From positions 1 through 6,486 of the forward strand of contig JAOTUD010000171.1 in NCBI GenBank assembly GCA_029864065.1: 6,486 nt of DNA, written 5' to 3'. Positions 1 to 6,486 of this stretch are shown piece by piece. Each line of letters opens with the position of its first letter. The first letter of the stretch is position 1. Under the pieces are notes generated by a model. The model saw only the letters and a program-made list of their open reading frames with translations. It ran no database searches and was not told the DNA's origin. The translations under genes and the position numbers were made by a program. The stretch is from Gammaproteobacteria bacterium. GTDB lineage: Bacteria > Pseudomonadota > Gammaproteobacteria > GCA-001735895.

Positions 1-56
1 GAGCCAGCATCGATCAACATTGGAACAGCATCATCGAGCAATGCGAAAAATCCTGA
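1..56 (+). CDS. rnpA: RNase P protein component, C-terminal end only (partial)
   Basis: Reading from base 3, the open frame gives the 17-residue tail ASIDQHWNSIIEQCEKS and ends at TGA 54-56. The rest of the gene lies off the left edge. A short tail with a Trp followed by a hydrophobic/basic stretch and a Cys near the end is typical of gammaproteobacterial RnpA, and rnpA is the normal gene directly upstream of yidD. RnpA is the small basic protein that helps the RNase P RNA cut 5' leaders from pre-tRNAs. The call rests mostly on position, because so little of the protein is visible. The stop lies 16 bases inside yidD, which suggests translational coupling. Confidence 0.75.
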   Translation, partial: ASIDQHWNSIIEQCEKS

Positions 57-277
57 TATTCCTGATTCAGATCTATAGCTACCTGCTGAGCCCGTTCCTC
101 GGTAACAATTGCCGTTATACTCCCAGCTGTTCCCAGTACGCGCGCGAGGCCGTCGAAACCCATGGCATATTGCGTGGGCTCTGGTTAGCCGGCAGGCGCG
201 TGGGTAGCTGTCACCCGTGGCATGCTGGCGGCTATGACCCGGTGCCCGACTCCCGCAGCGAGCATAATCATGGATAA
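41..277 (+). CDS. yidD: Membrane protein insertion efficiency factor YidD
   Basis: The product has 78 residues, normal for this small family. YidD is a membrane-associated protein reported in E. coli to help insertion of proteins by the Sec/YidC route; its exact mechanism is unclear. The N-terminus (about residues 4-20) is hydrophobic and probably amphipathic. The family signature follows: CRYTPSCSQYAREA (from residue 24), HG at 41-42, then CHPW (57-60) and GGYDPVP (63-69). The three conserved cysteines are C24, C30 and C57. ATG 41 is chosen because it gives the standard MRKILI-type start; a TTG at 20 in the same frame would add seven unconserved residues. The gene overlaps the end of rnpA by 16 bases and the start of yidC by 8. 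There is no clear Shine-Dalgarno, so translation is probably coupled to rnpA. Confidence 0.96.
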   Translation: MRKILIFLIQIYSYLLSPFLGNNCRYTPSCSQYAREAVETHGILRGLWLAGRRVGSCHPWHAGGYDPVPDSRSEHNHG

Positions 278-1937
278 CGCGCGGCTATTTCTGATCGCCG
301 CGCTGATTTTCGTCGGCATGCTGATGTGGCAGCAGTGGCAGGCCGACTATGGCCCGCAACCGGCTTCCAGCACCGAATCCCCGACAACCGGCGAGACCAG
401 CGCGGTCCCGCAGGAGCCGATAAGCGCTGATTTACCGGAACTCGCCAGCGAGGTGGGCAGTGTCGCCTCGGGCGCTAGCGGTGGCGAGCAAACTGTCGCG
501 GCGACGCAAACACAGCGGTTGCTAAAGGTCGACACCGATGTGCTGCAGGCGCTGATAGATACCCGGGGCGCCGTGGTGCGCTCCCTCAAACTCAAAAAAT
601 ATCCGACCTCGCTGGAACAACCCAACGACTGGCTCGAGCTGGTCCACAACGACAGCGATTCCCTGCACATCCTGCAAAGCGGGTTGCGCACCAAGGACGA
701 ACGGGCGCCTACCCATTACAGCGATTACACGGTCGACCAGCTTGCCTACGAGCTCGCCGACGGCGAAGACAAACTGGTCGTGCCGATGCGCTGGCAGCAG
801 GACGGCGTCGAGGTCACCAAGACTTTTCACTTCAAGCGCGGTAATTACCTGGTCGAAGTCAGGCACCATGTCGAGAACCGTTCCAGCATTGACTGGTTGG
901 GCAGCGAGTATCGCCAGATACAGCGCAGCCGTCCGCTGGAAACGTCGCGCTTGCTGTATACCTATACCGGCTCGGTTTATTACAACGAGGAAACGAAGTA
1001 CGAAAAAGTCGACTTCGACGACATGGAAGACAGCCAGTTAAAGCTCGAGTCGAAGGGTGGATGGATCGCGATGATCCAGCATTATTTCCTGTCGGCCTGG
1101 ATCCCGGGGCAGGAAGATCTAAACCTGATTTACACAATCGCGAACACCAAGCGCAACCCGGCGACCTACACCATCGGGATGCGCTCGCAAAACCTGCTGG
1201 TGCCGGTAGGTGGAAGCGGCGACTTTTCCAGCCGGCTCTTCGTTGGACCGAAAATTGTCAATCGACTGGAAGAAATTTCCCCGGGGCTGGAATTGACTGT
1301 CGATTATGGTGTCCTGACCTTTCTGTCAAAACCGCTCTACTGGCTGCTGTCCTGGTACCATGGATTCGTCGGCAACTGGGGCGTTGCGATCATATTACTG
1401 ACGCTGACCGTCAAGGCGGTGTTTTACAAGCTCTCCGAAACCAGTTACCGATCGATGGCAAAAATGCGTAAAGTCAGCCCGCGCCTGAAAACGCTGAAGG
1501 AGCGCTACGGCGACGATCGCCAGAAGATGAACCAGGCGATGATGGAGCTTTACAAGACCGAAAAAATCAACCCGATGGGCGGTTGTTTGCCGATACTGGT
1601 GCAGATCCCGGTATTCATCGCTTTATACTGGGCATTGCTCGAAAGCGTCGATCTGCGCCAGGCTCCTTTTATCTTCTGGATCAAGGATCTCTCGGTCATG
1701 GATCCGTATTACGTGCTGCCTATCGTGATGGGAATCAGCATGGTAATCCAGCAAAAGCTGAACCCGCCGCCCCCGGACCCCATACAGGCAAAGATCATGA
1801 TGGCGCTGCCGTTCGTGTTCACATTTTTCTTCGCCTTTTTCCCGTCGGGACTGGTGTTGTACTGGGTTGTCAACAATACCCTGTCGATAGCGCAACAATG
1901 GGTCATCACCAAACGTATCGAAGCGTCGGCCAGTTAG
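270..1937 (+). CDS. yidC: Membrane protein insertase YidC (Oxa1/Alb3 family)
   Basis: The product has 555 residues, in the usual range for Gram-negative YidC (E. coli 548). YidC inserts and folds inner-membrane proteins, alone or with SecYEG. Visible layout: TM1 at about 4-22; a Ser/Thr/Glu-rich linker to about 75; the periplasmic P1 domain to about 345; an amphipathic helix; TM2 at about 366-388; a charged cytoplasmic hairpin loop (about 390-433, with ERYGDDRQKM and LYKTEKINPMGG); then four more membrane segments at about 438-458, 478-495, 509-523 and 525-543. The conserved FFPSGLVLYWVVNN and QQW near the end identify the Oxa1 domain. The groove position of E. coli Arg366 is Lys382 here (LTVKAVFY), as in Pseudomonas. 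ATG 270 gives the expected MDNARLFL start; the in-frame ATG at 222 would add 16 non-membrane residues inside yidD. The C-terminus is short, without the Lys-rich tail of E. coli. Confidence 0.98.
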   Translation: MDNARLFLIAALIFVGMLMWQQWQADYGPQPASSTESPTTGETSAVPQEPISADLPELASEVGSVASGASGGEQTVAATQTQRLLKVDTDVLQALIDTRGAVVRSLKLKKYPTSLEQPNDWLELVHNDSDSLHILQSGLRTKDERAPTHYSDYTVDQLAYELADGEDKLVVPMRWQQDGVEVTKTFHFKRGNYLVEVRHHVENRSSIDWLGSEYRQIQRSRPLETSRLLYTYTGSVYYNEETKYEKVDFDDMEDSQLKLESKGGWIAMIQHYFLSAWIPGQEDLNLIYTIANTKRNPATYTIGMRSQNLLVPVGGSGDFSSRLFVGPKIVNRLEEISPGLELTVDYGVLTFLSKPLYWLLSWYHGFVGNWGVAIILLTLTVKAVFYKLSETSYRSMAKMRKVSPRLKTLKERYGDDRQKMNQAMMELYKTEKINPMGGCLPILVQIPVFIALYWALLESVDLRQAPFIFWIKDLSVMDPYYVLPIVMGISMVIQQKLNPPPPDPIQAKIMMALPFVFTFFFAFFPSGLVLYWVVNNTLSIAQQWVITKRIEASAS

Positions 1938-1964
1938 CGCCGCCCCGGCTCGTCTACTGACGAC

Positions 1965-3299
1965 ATGTCCGCGCAGGAAACCATCGTCGCGATTGCAACG
2001 CCGCCAGGGACCGGGGGTATCGGCATCCTGCGTCTCTCGGGCCCGCATGCGCTTGCCATCGGCGAGGCACTAAGCGCCAGTAAAATAGCGCCCGGAAGGA
2101 TCCAGTTTCGACGTTTTTACGATGCCGACGGCGACCTGCTCGATCACGGAATTTGCCTGTATTTCAAGGCACCACATAGCTATACCGGCGAAGACAGCGT
2201 AGAAATCCAGGCTCACGGCGGTCCCGTGGTGCTCGACATGCTGCTGCAACGACTGGGCGAACTGGGCGCGCGCCTGGCCAGGGCCGGCGAATTTTCTGAA
2301 CGGGCATTCCTGAACGGCAAACTCGACCTGACCCAGGCGGAAGCGATCGCGGACCTGATCGAAGCCGGTAGCCGCGCCGCGTCGCGCGCCGCGTTGCGTT
2401 CGCTGGAAGGCCGCTTTTCGCGGCAGGTCAACGCGCTCGTCGATGAAGTGATCGATCTCAGAACATACATCGAGGCGGCGTTGGACTTTGCCGAGGAAGA
2501 AATCGATTTTCTCGACAATTCGGACATCAGCCACCGACTCGCTGCCTGTAGCGTGCATTTGCAAAACCTGCTCGACCAGGCCGAGCACGGCCGCAGGCTG
2601 CAGGAGGGTTTGACCGTTTCCCTGGCCGGATTGCCCAATGCCGGAAAATCGAGCCTGTTAAATTATCTCGCCGGTTACGAGGCTGCCATCGTTACCGAGA
2701 TCGAAGGCACCACGCGCGATGTTTTACGGGAACACATTTCGTTGAAGGGCATACCGCTCAAGGTTAGCGATACCGCCGGTTTGCGCGAATCGCAGAATCC
2801 GGTGGAGCAAGAGGGAATACGACGTGCATGGGATTCGATAGCGAAGGCCGACGTTGTCTTATACCTGGTCGATTCGAGCAGGGGGTTGACCGTCGCGGAC
2901 CGGCAAATCATCGACAAACTACCCGCCGACAATCTACAGCTGGTATTCAGCAAATGCGACCTGCCGGCTGCAGATGATGCCTGTCCGGACGACGCGCTAG
3001 TCATATCCACGGTATCGGGCGAGGGAATCGAATCGTTGATCCAGCGAATTACCGGCCAGGCTGCCGATTACAACCAGGATAACCAGGCATTTATGGCGAG
3101 GCGCCGCCATGTCGACGCCCTGATCCGCGCGCGCGACTGTATCGATCAGGCTGCCGATACCTTTGCCACGACGCGGTCCGGTGAGCTGATGGCCGAAGAT
3201 CTGCGCGCGGCGCAGCGATATTTGAACGAGATAACCGGCGAGTTCACCAGCGACGACCTGCTCGGAAAAATCTTCTCGAGCTTTTGTATCGGCAAATAG
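1965..3299 (+). CDS. mnmE: tRNA uridine-5-carboxymethylaminomethyl(34) synthesis GTPase MnmE
   Basis: The product has 444 residues, about ten fewer than E. coli MnmE. With MnmG it modifies wobble uridine 34 of several tRNAs, using a methylene-THF one-carbon unit. The N-terminal folate-binding domain (1 to about 118) starts with TIVAIATPPGTGG. A helical domain is split around the inserted G domain (about 215-375). G-domain motifs: P-loop GLPNAGKSS at 222-230, with N225 matching the K+-binding Asn of E. coli; K-loop GTTRD at 248-252; DTAGL at 269-273; E281 matches the catalytic E282 of E. coli. G4 reads SKCD (329-332) instead of NKxD, and G5 reads STV (348-350) instead of SA-. The C-terminal FCIGK carries the conserved C441. 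The ATG is 27 bases after yidC and lacks a clear ribosome site; it gives the standard N-terminus. The usual neighbour mnmG is absent downstream. Confidence 0.98.
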   Translation: MSAQETIVAIATPPGTGGIGILRLSGPHALAIGEALSASKIAPGRIQFRRFYDADGDLLDHGICLYFKAPHSYTGEDSVEIQAHGGPVVLDMLLQRLGELGARLARAGEFSERAFLNGKLDLTQAEAIADLIEAGSRAASRAALRSLEGRFSRQVNALVDEVIDLRTYIEAALDFAEEEIDFLDNSDISHRLAACSVHLQNLLDQAEHGRRLQEGLTVSLAGLPNAGKSSLLNYLAGYEAAIVTEIEGTTRDVLREHISLKGIPLKVSDTAGLRESQNPVEQEGIRRAWDSIAKADVVLYLVDSSRGLTVADRQIIDKLPADNLQLVFSKCDLPAADDACPDDALVISTVSGEGIESLIQRITGQAADYNQDNQAFMARRRHVDALIRARDCIDQAADTFATTRSGELMAEDLRAAQRYLNEITGEFTSDDLLGKIFSSFCIGK

Positions 3300-3330
3300 A
3301 GCGCCGACCCGCGAATTTGTTGTGGCCATG

Positions 3331-4296
3331 TCACCCGGTGTAATGCGGCTGAAAAATCTGCACCAGTTCCTGCGCCCTGGCGCTATGCTGGCGCAGCAGT
3401 CCGCGAAACAAATCGGGATCCTTGATAAAGGTCAGCTCGCCGCTCTGCGGAAAAACCCTGTCGTAGAGCCGTGACAGCCAGAATCGCAGCGCGCCGATGC
3501 GCAGCATCAACGGCAACGCGTCGATTTCGGCGGCGCTTAGCGGGCGCTGCTGCTGGTAAGCATCGAGCACCGCCGCGACCCGGTCCCGATCCAGCCGGGC
3601 ATCTGCGCCGAGGCACCAGTCATTAAGCAGCACCGCGATATCGAAAACAAAACTGTCCCGGCAGGCGTAGTCGAAATCGACGATTCCGCCCAGCTCGCCA
3701 TCGACGAACAACGCATTGTCGTGAAACAGGTCTGCATGTATCGCGCCTTGCGCGACGCTAGCGCATTCAAATTCCCGGTATTCCCGCAGCGTGGCCGAAA
3801 ACAGGCTTTTATCCTCGCGGCCGAGTTCGACGTCAAGCATGTCACCGATGGCGTACAGCCAGTCGATGCCACGGGGATTGGGTCGGTTGCCCGGAAAATC
3901 GAGCCCGGCGAGGTGAAACCTCGACAACTCGGCACCGATTAGCGCGCAGTGCTCGACCCGCGGGATTTTTTGCACCGACCCACGCAGGCGATGAATGATT
4001 GCGGCCGGTCGCTGATTGAGGGTCGAATACAGGTCACCGCGCCGATCGCCGACCGGGGCCGGGCATAGCACCGATTTAGCGGCAAGATGCCGTTGCAAAC
4101 CGAGCATGTAGTCGAGTTCGTCGTCGCTGTGGTGTTCGTACAGCGTGAGCACGAAATGGCCCTGTTCGGTTTCGAGGTAATAGTTGGTATTGGTGATACC
4201 TGCCGCGATAGGGCTGAAAGCGCGCGCGCTGCCAATTTCGTAACGCTTCAGGAACTGTTGCAGCGTGGCGTTATCGACGGTAGTGAAGACAGACAT
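3331..4296 (-). CDS. thrB: Homoserine kinase, APH-fold type
   Basis: The product has 321 residues; Pseudomonas-type ThrB is about 316. It phosphorylates L-homoserine with ATP, the step before threonine synthase. This is the aminoglycoside-phosphotransferase-fold enzyme, unrelated to the GHMP-type ThrB of E. coli. Visible marks: MSVFTTV start; N-lobe to about 100 with the GITNTNYYLET and FVLTLYE strands; catalytic loop HADLFHDN at 187-194 (catalytic D189, N194); metal-binding DFD at 207-209; then LLNDWC (about 223-228) and RFWLSRL (271-277), both typical of ThrB. The start at 4296 is chosen from the conserved MSVFT beginning; the frame stays open upstream to an ATG at 4374, but those 26 residues look unconserved. 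The gene is convergent with mnmE and divergent from polA. thrA and thrC are not nearby, so the threonine genes are scattered. Confidence 0.95.
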   Translation of the reverse strand: MSVFTTVDNATLQQFLKRYEIGSARAFSPIAAGITNTNYYLETEQGHFVLTLYEHHSDDELDYMLGLQRHLAAKSVLCPAPVGDRRGDLYSTLNQRPAAIIHRLRGSVQKIPRVEHCALIGAELSRFHLAGLDFPGNRPNPRGIDWLYAIGDMLDVELGREDKSLFSATLREYREFECASVAQGAIHADLFHDNALFVDGELGGIVDFDYACRDSFVFDIAVLLNDWCLGADARLDRDRVAAVLDAYQQQRPLSAAEIDALPLMLRIGALRFWLSRLYDRVFPQSGELTFIKDPDLFRGLLRQHSARAQELVQIFQPHYTG

Positions 4297-4303
4297 TAAT
4301 TTA

Positions 4304-4327
4304 GCCAGTTGAATAGCGCAAACTGGC
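4304..4327. repeat. Perfect 7-bp inverted repeat with 10-base spacer, upstream of thrB
   Basis: The arms are GCCAGTT (4304-4310) and AACTGGC (4321-4327), an exact reverse complement. The symmetric unit ends 7 bases before the thrB start codon on the minus strand. As DNA it could be an operator for a dimeric regulator. As RNA in the thrB leader it could fold into a hairpin next to the start codon. The sequence is seen directly; the role is inference. Confidence 0.5.
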
Positions 4328-4346
4328 GAAGTCGCCGATGCGGCTG

Positions 4347-4355
4347 TAATATGAT
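4347..4355 (+). promoter_or_regulatory. Candidate -10 element for polA
   Basis: The run TAATATGAT contains two overlapping -10-like hexamers, TAATAT and TATGAT (the latter 5 of 6 to TATAAT). Transcription would start near 4360, leaving a leader of about 28 bases before polA. The expected -35 position holds no good TTGACA match; TTGAAT at 4309-4314 is too far away. Weak evidence. Confidence 0.3.
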
Positions 4356-4372
4356 CCAGGTCAGAGTCGGGC

Positions 4373-4378
4373 ATTTTA
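4373..4378 (-). promoter_or_regulatory. Candidate -10 element for thrB
   Basis: On the minus strand this reads TAAAAT, 5 of 6 to the sigma-70 consensus. A start near 4366 would give a leader of about 70 bases containing the inverted repeat. No good -35 lies at 16-18 bases; a TTGATT (4392-4397) is only 13 bases away, too close. Weak evidence. Confidence 0.2.
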
Positions 4379-4388
4379 GCGCATCTAT

Positions 4389-6486
4389 ATGAATCAAGAG
4401 AAACAAAAAAAACTGGTGCTGGTTGACGGCAGCTCCTATCTTTTCCGCGCCTATCACGCCAGGGGCGTAAATCTCTCCAGCCCGTCCGGCAAGCCCACCG
4501 GAGTCATCTACATCGTCCTCAACATGCTGAGCAAGCTGGTCAGGGACGAGCAACCCGACAGGATCGCGGTGGTGTTCGATGCCAAGGGCAAGACCTTCCG
4601 CAACGATATTTATCCCGAGTACAAGGCCAACAGGCCGCCGATGCCCGATGAGCTGCGCGAGCAAATCGAACCCCTCCATAAAATTATCAGGGCGCGCGGA
4701 CTGCCGCTGATAAGTATCGAAGGAGTCGAGGCCGACGATGTCATTGGTACCATGAGCAAACAGGCCGCCGAGCAGGGTTACGAGGTGCTGATTTCTACCG
4801 GCGATAAGGACATGGCGCAACTCGTCAACGAGCAGGTACGCCTGATCAATACGATGAACAACCAGTTCATGGACGAGCAGGGCGTGGTCGAAAAGTTCCA
4901 GGTGCGCGCCGACCAGATCATCGACTATCTAGCCTTGATGGGGGATAGTTCGGATAATATTCCCGGTGTGCCAAAAGTAGGGCCAAAGACAGCGGCAAAA
5001 TGGATCGAGGAATATGGCAGCCTGCAGGGCGTCATGGAACATGCCGACGACATCCAGGGCAAGGTCGGCGAAAATCTGCGCCAGGCGCTCGACTTTCTGC
5101 CGATGTCTTACGAACTCGCGACGATCAGGCTCGATTGCGATATCGATGTCGGCATCGACGAGCTAGAGCAAAAACCGGCCGACCGCGAGGCGCTCGCTGA
5201 ATATTACCGCGAGCTAGGATTCACGCGTTGGTACGATGAGCTCGACAGTCATAACGGCGGCGCCGACAAGCCTGCAAAACCCCAACTCGAAGCGAGCTAC
5301 GAATGCATTCTTGACCAGGCGCGTTTCGAACAATGGCTGAAGCGCCTGCAGCAAGCCAGGTATTTCGCCGTCGATACCGAAACCACCAGCATCGATTACA
5401 TGCTGGCCAGACTGGTCGGTATTTCCCTGTGCCTGGAACCGGGTGAAGCATGCTACATCCCGCTGGATCACGCCTACGATGGCGCCCCGCAGCAGCTCGA
5501 CAAGAAGACGGTGCTCGCTGCGCTGAAGCCGATTCTCGAGGATCCGGCGATAGCAAAGATCGGACAGAATATCAAGTACGACGCGCATATTTTTATCGGC
5601 GAAGACATTCGCATACGCGGCATAGCAGACGACACGATGCTCGAATCCTACGTACTGAACTCGACCGCAAGCCGTCACAACATGGATGACCTGGCAAAGT
5701 TTTACCTCGATCGCGACACCATCCACTACGCAGACATCGCCGGTAAGGGCGCCAGGCAGAAAACCTTCGACCAGATCGAAATCGAAGCTGCCAGCGATTA
5801 TGCCGCCGAAGACGCCGATATCACGCTGCAATTGCACGAGGTTCTGAGCGCCGGACTGCGCGCAGACGCAAAACTCGAGACGGTTTACCGGGAAATCGAG
5901 ATGCCGCTGGTCGACGTTCTGATCGATGTCGAGCAGAATGGCGTGTTGATCGATCGTGACATGCTGAAAAAGCAGGGCGGCGAAATCGACCGCAAACTTG
6001 CGCAGATCGTTGAGCAGATCTACCAGCTGGCCGGGCAGGTATTCAACCTGAGCTCCCCCAAGCAGATCCAGGAAGTCCTTTACGACAAGCTCGAACTGCC
6101 GGTGCTGCGCAAGACGCCGAAAGGACAACCTTCTACCGCCGAAGACGTCCTCGAGGAACTCGCGGCCGACTATGAAATCCCGGCCCTGATTCTCGAGCAC
6201 CGCAGCCTTAACAAGCTGTTGTCCACCTATATCGACAAGTTACCCCAGGAAATCGATACCCGTACCGGGCGCGTGCACACCTCGTACCAGCAGGCGGTCG
6301 CTTCTACCGGCAGGCTTTCGTCGACCAGTCCGAATCTGCAGAATATTCCGATCCGTACCGCCGAGGGGCGTCGCATCCGCGAGGCATTCATCGCAGCGCC
6401 CGGCTGCAGGATCCTGGCGCTCGATTATTCCCAGATCGAATTGCGCATCATGGCGCACCTATCGGCCGATGACAGCCTGCTGGCCG
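4389..6486 (+). CDS. polA: DNA polymerase I, N-terminal three quarters (cut by window edge)
   Basis: The frame is open from ATG 4389 to the edge: 699 codons, with roughly 200 more expected by comparison with E. coli (928 residues). PolA fills gaps, removes Okazaki primers and works in excision repair. The 5' nuclease domain (about 8-285) has its metal-binding acids D13, D64, D116/D117 (VEADD), D139/D141 (STGDKD) and D186/D189 (GDSSDN), then a helix-hairpin-helix GVPKVGPKTA. The 3'-5' proofreading domain (about 305-490) keeps D329 and E331 (DTET), D398 (GQNIKYD), Y471 and D475 (YAAED), so it should be active. The polymerase domain shows TGRLSS (R642) and motif A DYSQIE (D679, E684); motifs B and C are beyond the edge. 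The linker before the proofreading domain is about 27 residues shorter than in E. coli. An in-frame TAG at 4377-4379 fixes the start at 4389. It is divergent from thrB. Confidence 0.98.
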   Translation, partial: MNQEKQKKLVLVDGSSYLFRAYHARGVNLSSPSGKPTGVIYIVLNMLSKLVRDEQPDRIAVVFDAKGKTFRNDIYPEYKANRPPMPDELREQIEPLHKIIRARGLPLISIEGVEADDVIGTMSKQAAEQGYEVLISTGDKDMAQLVNEQVRLINTMNNQFMDEQGVVEKFQVRADQIIDYLALMGDSSDNIPGVPKVGPKTAAKWIEEYGSLQGVMEHADDIQGKVGENLRQALDFLPMSYELATIRLDCDIDVGIDELEQKPADREALAEYYRELGFTRWYDELDSHNGGADKPAKPQLEASYECILDQARFEQWLKRLQQARYFAVDTETTSIDYMLARLVGISLCLEPGEACYIPLDHAYDGAPQQLDKKTVLAALKPILEDPAIAKIGQNIKYDAHIFIGEDIRIRGIADDTMLESYVLNSTASRHNMDDLAKFYLDRDTIHYADIAGKGARQKTFDQIEIEAASDYAAEDADITLQLHEVLSAGLRADAKLETVYREIEMPLVDVLIDVEQNGVLIDRDMLKKQGGEIDRKLAQIVEQIYQLAGQVFNLSSPKQIQEVLYDKLELPVLRKTPKGQPSTAEDVLEELAADYEIPALILEHRSLNKLLSTYIDKLPQEIDTRTGRVHTSYQQAVASTGRLSSTSPNLQNIPIRTAEGRRIREAFIAAPGCRILALDYSQIELRIMAHLSADDSLLA

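Larger units (their letters stand above)
4297..4388. promoter_or_regulatory. Divergent intergenic region between thrB and polA
   Basis: These 92 bases separate the two start codons and, unless the promoters lie inside the genes, must carry the signals for both. They contain an inverted repeat (4304-4327), two smaller dyads (GGCGA-AG-TCGCC at 4325-4336 and GCCG-ATG-CGGC at 4334-4344) and AT-rich hexamers that could serve as -10 elements on each strand. No convincing -35 box is seen for either direction, and neither start has a clear Shine-Dalgarno. In Pseudomonas a small DUF2782 gene lies between thrB and polA; I find no such gene here. Confidence 0.6.

Noticed and set aside
222..269. Longer yidC start at ATG 222
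   Set aside because: The 16 extra residues sit inside yidD and do not match the conserved YidC N-terminus, which begins MDNARLFL at 270.
1413..1415. Lys382 of YidC at the position of E. coli Arg366
   Set aside because: Lys at this groove position is common in Pseudomonas-type YidC and keeps the positive charge, so it is not unusual.
2070..2588. Minus-strand open frame of 172 codons inside mnmE
   Set aside because: It is a shadow of the mnmE folate-binding and helical domains, with no known family features.
3300..3330. Possible transcription terminator between mnmE and thrB
   Set aside because: I searched for a hairpin followed by a T run in either direction and found only 3-4 bp chance pairings.
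4296..4820. Minus-strand open frame of 174 codons crossing the thrB/polA intergenic region
   Set aside because: It is antisense to the conserved polA N-terminus and has no recognisable domain. Its overlap with the intergenic region does not make it a likely gene.
5214..6200. Open frame of 328 codons on the minus strand inside polA
   Set aside because: It lies wholly antisense to polA, whose plus-strand frame has all family motifs. The translation resembles no family I know and fits the usual GC-rich antisense shadow.
6219..6227. DnaA-box-like TTGTCCACC
   Set aside because: It has two mismatches to TTATCCACA and lies in a conserved coding stretch of polA. There is no cluster of boxes, so it is not evidence of an origin.

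Overview
The window is an ordinary-looking stretch of gammaproteobacterial chromosome, GC-rich by eye. Every protein resembles its Pseudomonas or E. coli counterpart, and the left part has the rnpA-yidD-yidC-mnmE order typical of the region near the replication origin. I cannot name a genus. Almost every base is coding. I see no tRNA or rRNA gene, CRISPR array, insertion sequence, phage gene or defence gene, and no stretch over 100 bases lacks a gene.

Left part, bases 1-3299, plus strand: the last codons of rnpA (protein subunit of RNase P), then yidD, yidC and mnmE. rnpA and yidD overlap by 16 bases, and yidD and yidC by 8. mnmE follows yidC after 27 bases. This is the familiar cluster linking tRNA processing, membrane-protein insertion and tRNA wobble-uridine modification. 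The usual next gene, mnmG, which encodes the partner of MnmE, is not here.

Right part, bases 3300-6486: thrB (APH-fold homoserine kinase, threonine synthesis) lies on the minus strand, convergent with mnmE after a 31-base gap. It is divergent from polA (DNA polymerase I), which is cut by the right edge after about 699 residues, just past polymerase motif A. The 92-base region between thrB and polA must hold both transcription starts, unless they lie inside the genes. It contains a perfect 7-bp inverted repeat with a 10-base spacer, plus two smaller overlapping dyads, and is the only non-coding DNA here with visible structure.

I found no new biological system. The points worth a second look are modest: the dyad cluster between thrB and polA, a non-standard G4 motif (SKCD for NKxD) in MnmE, the gene order after mnmE, and the lack of a recognisable Shine-Dalgarno sequence before all five start codons.
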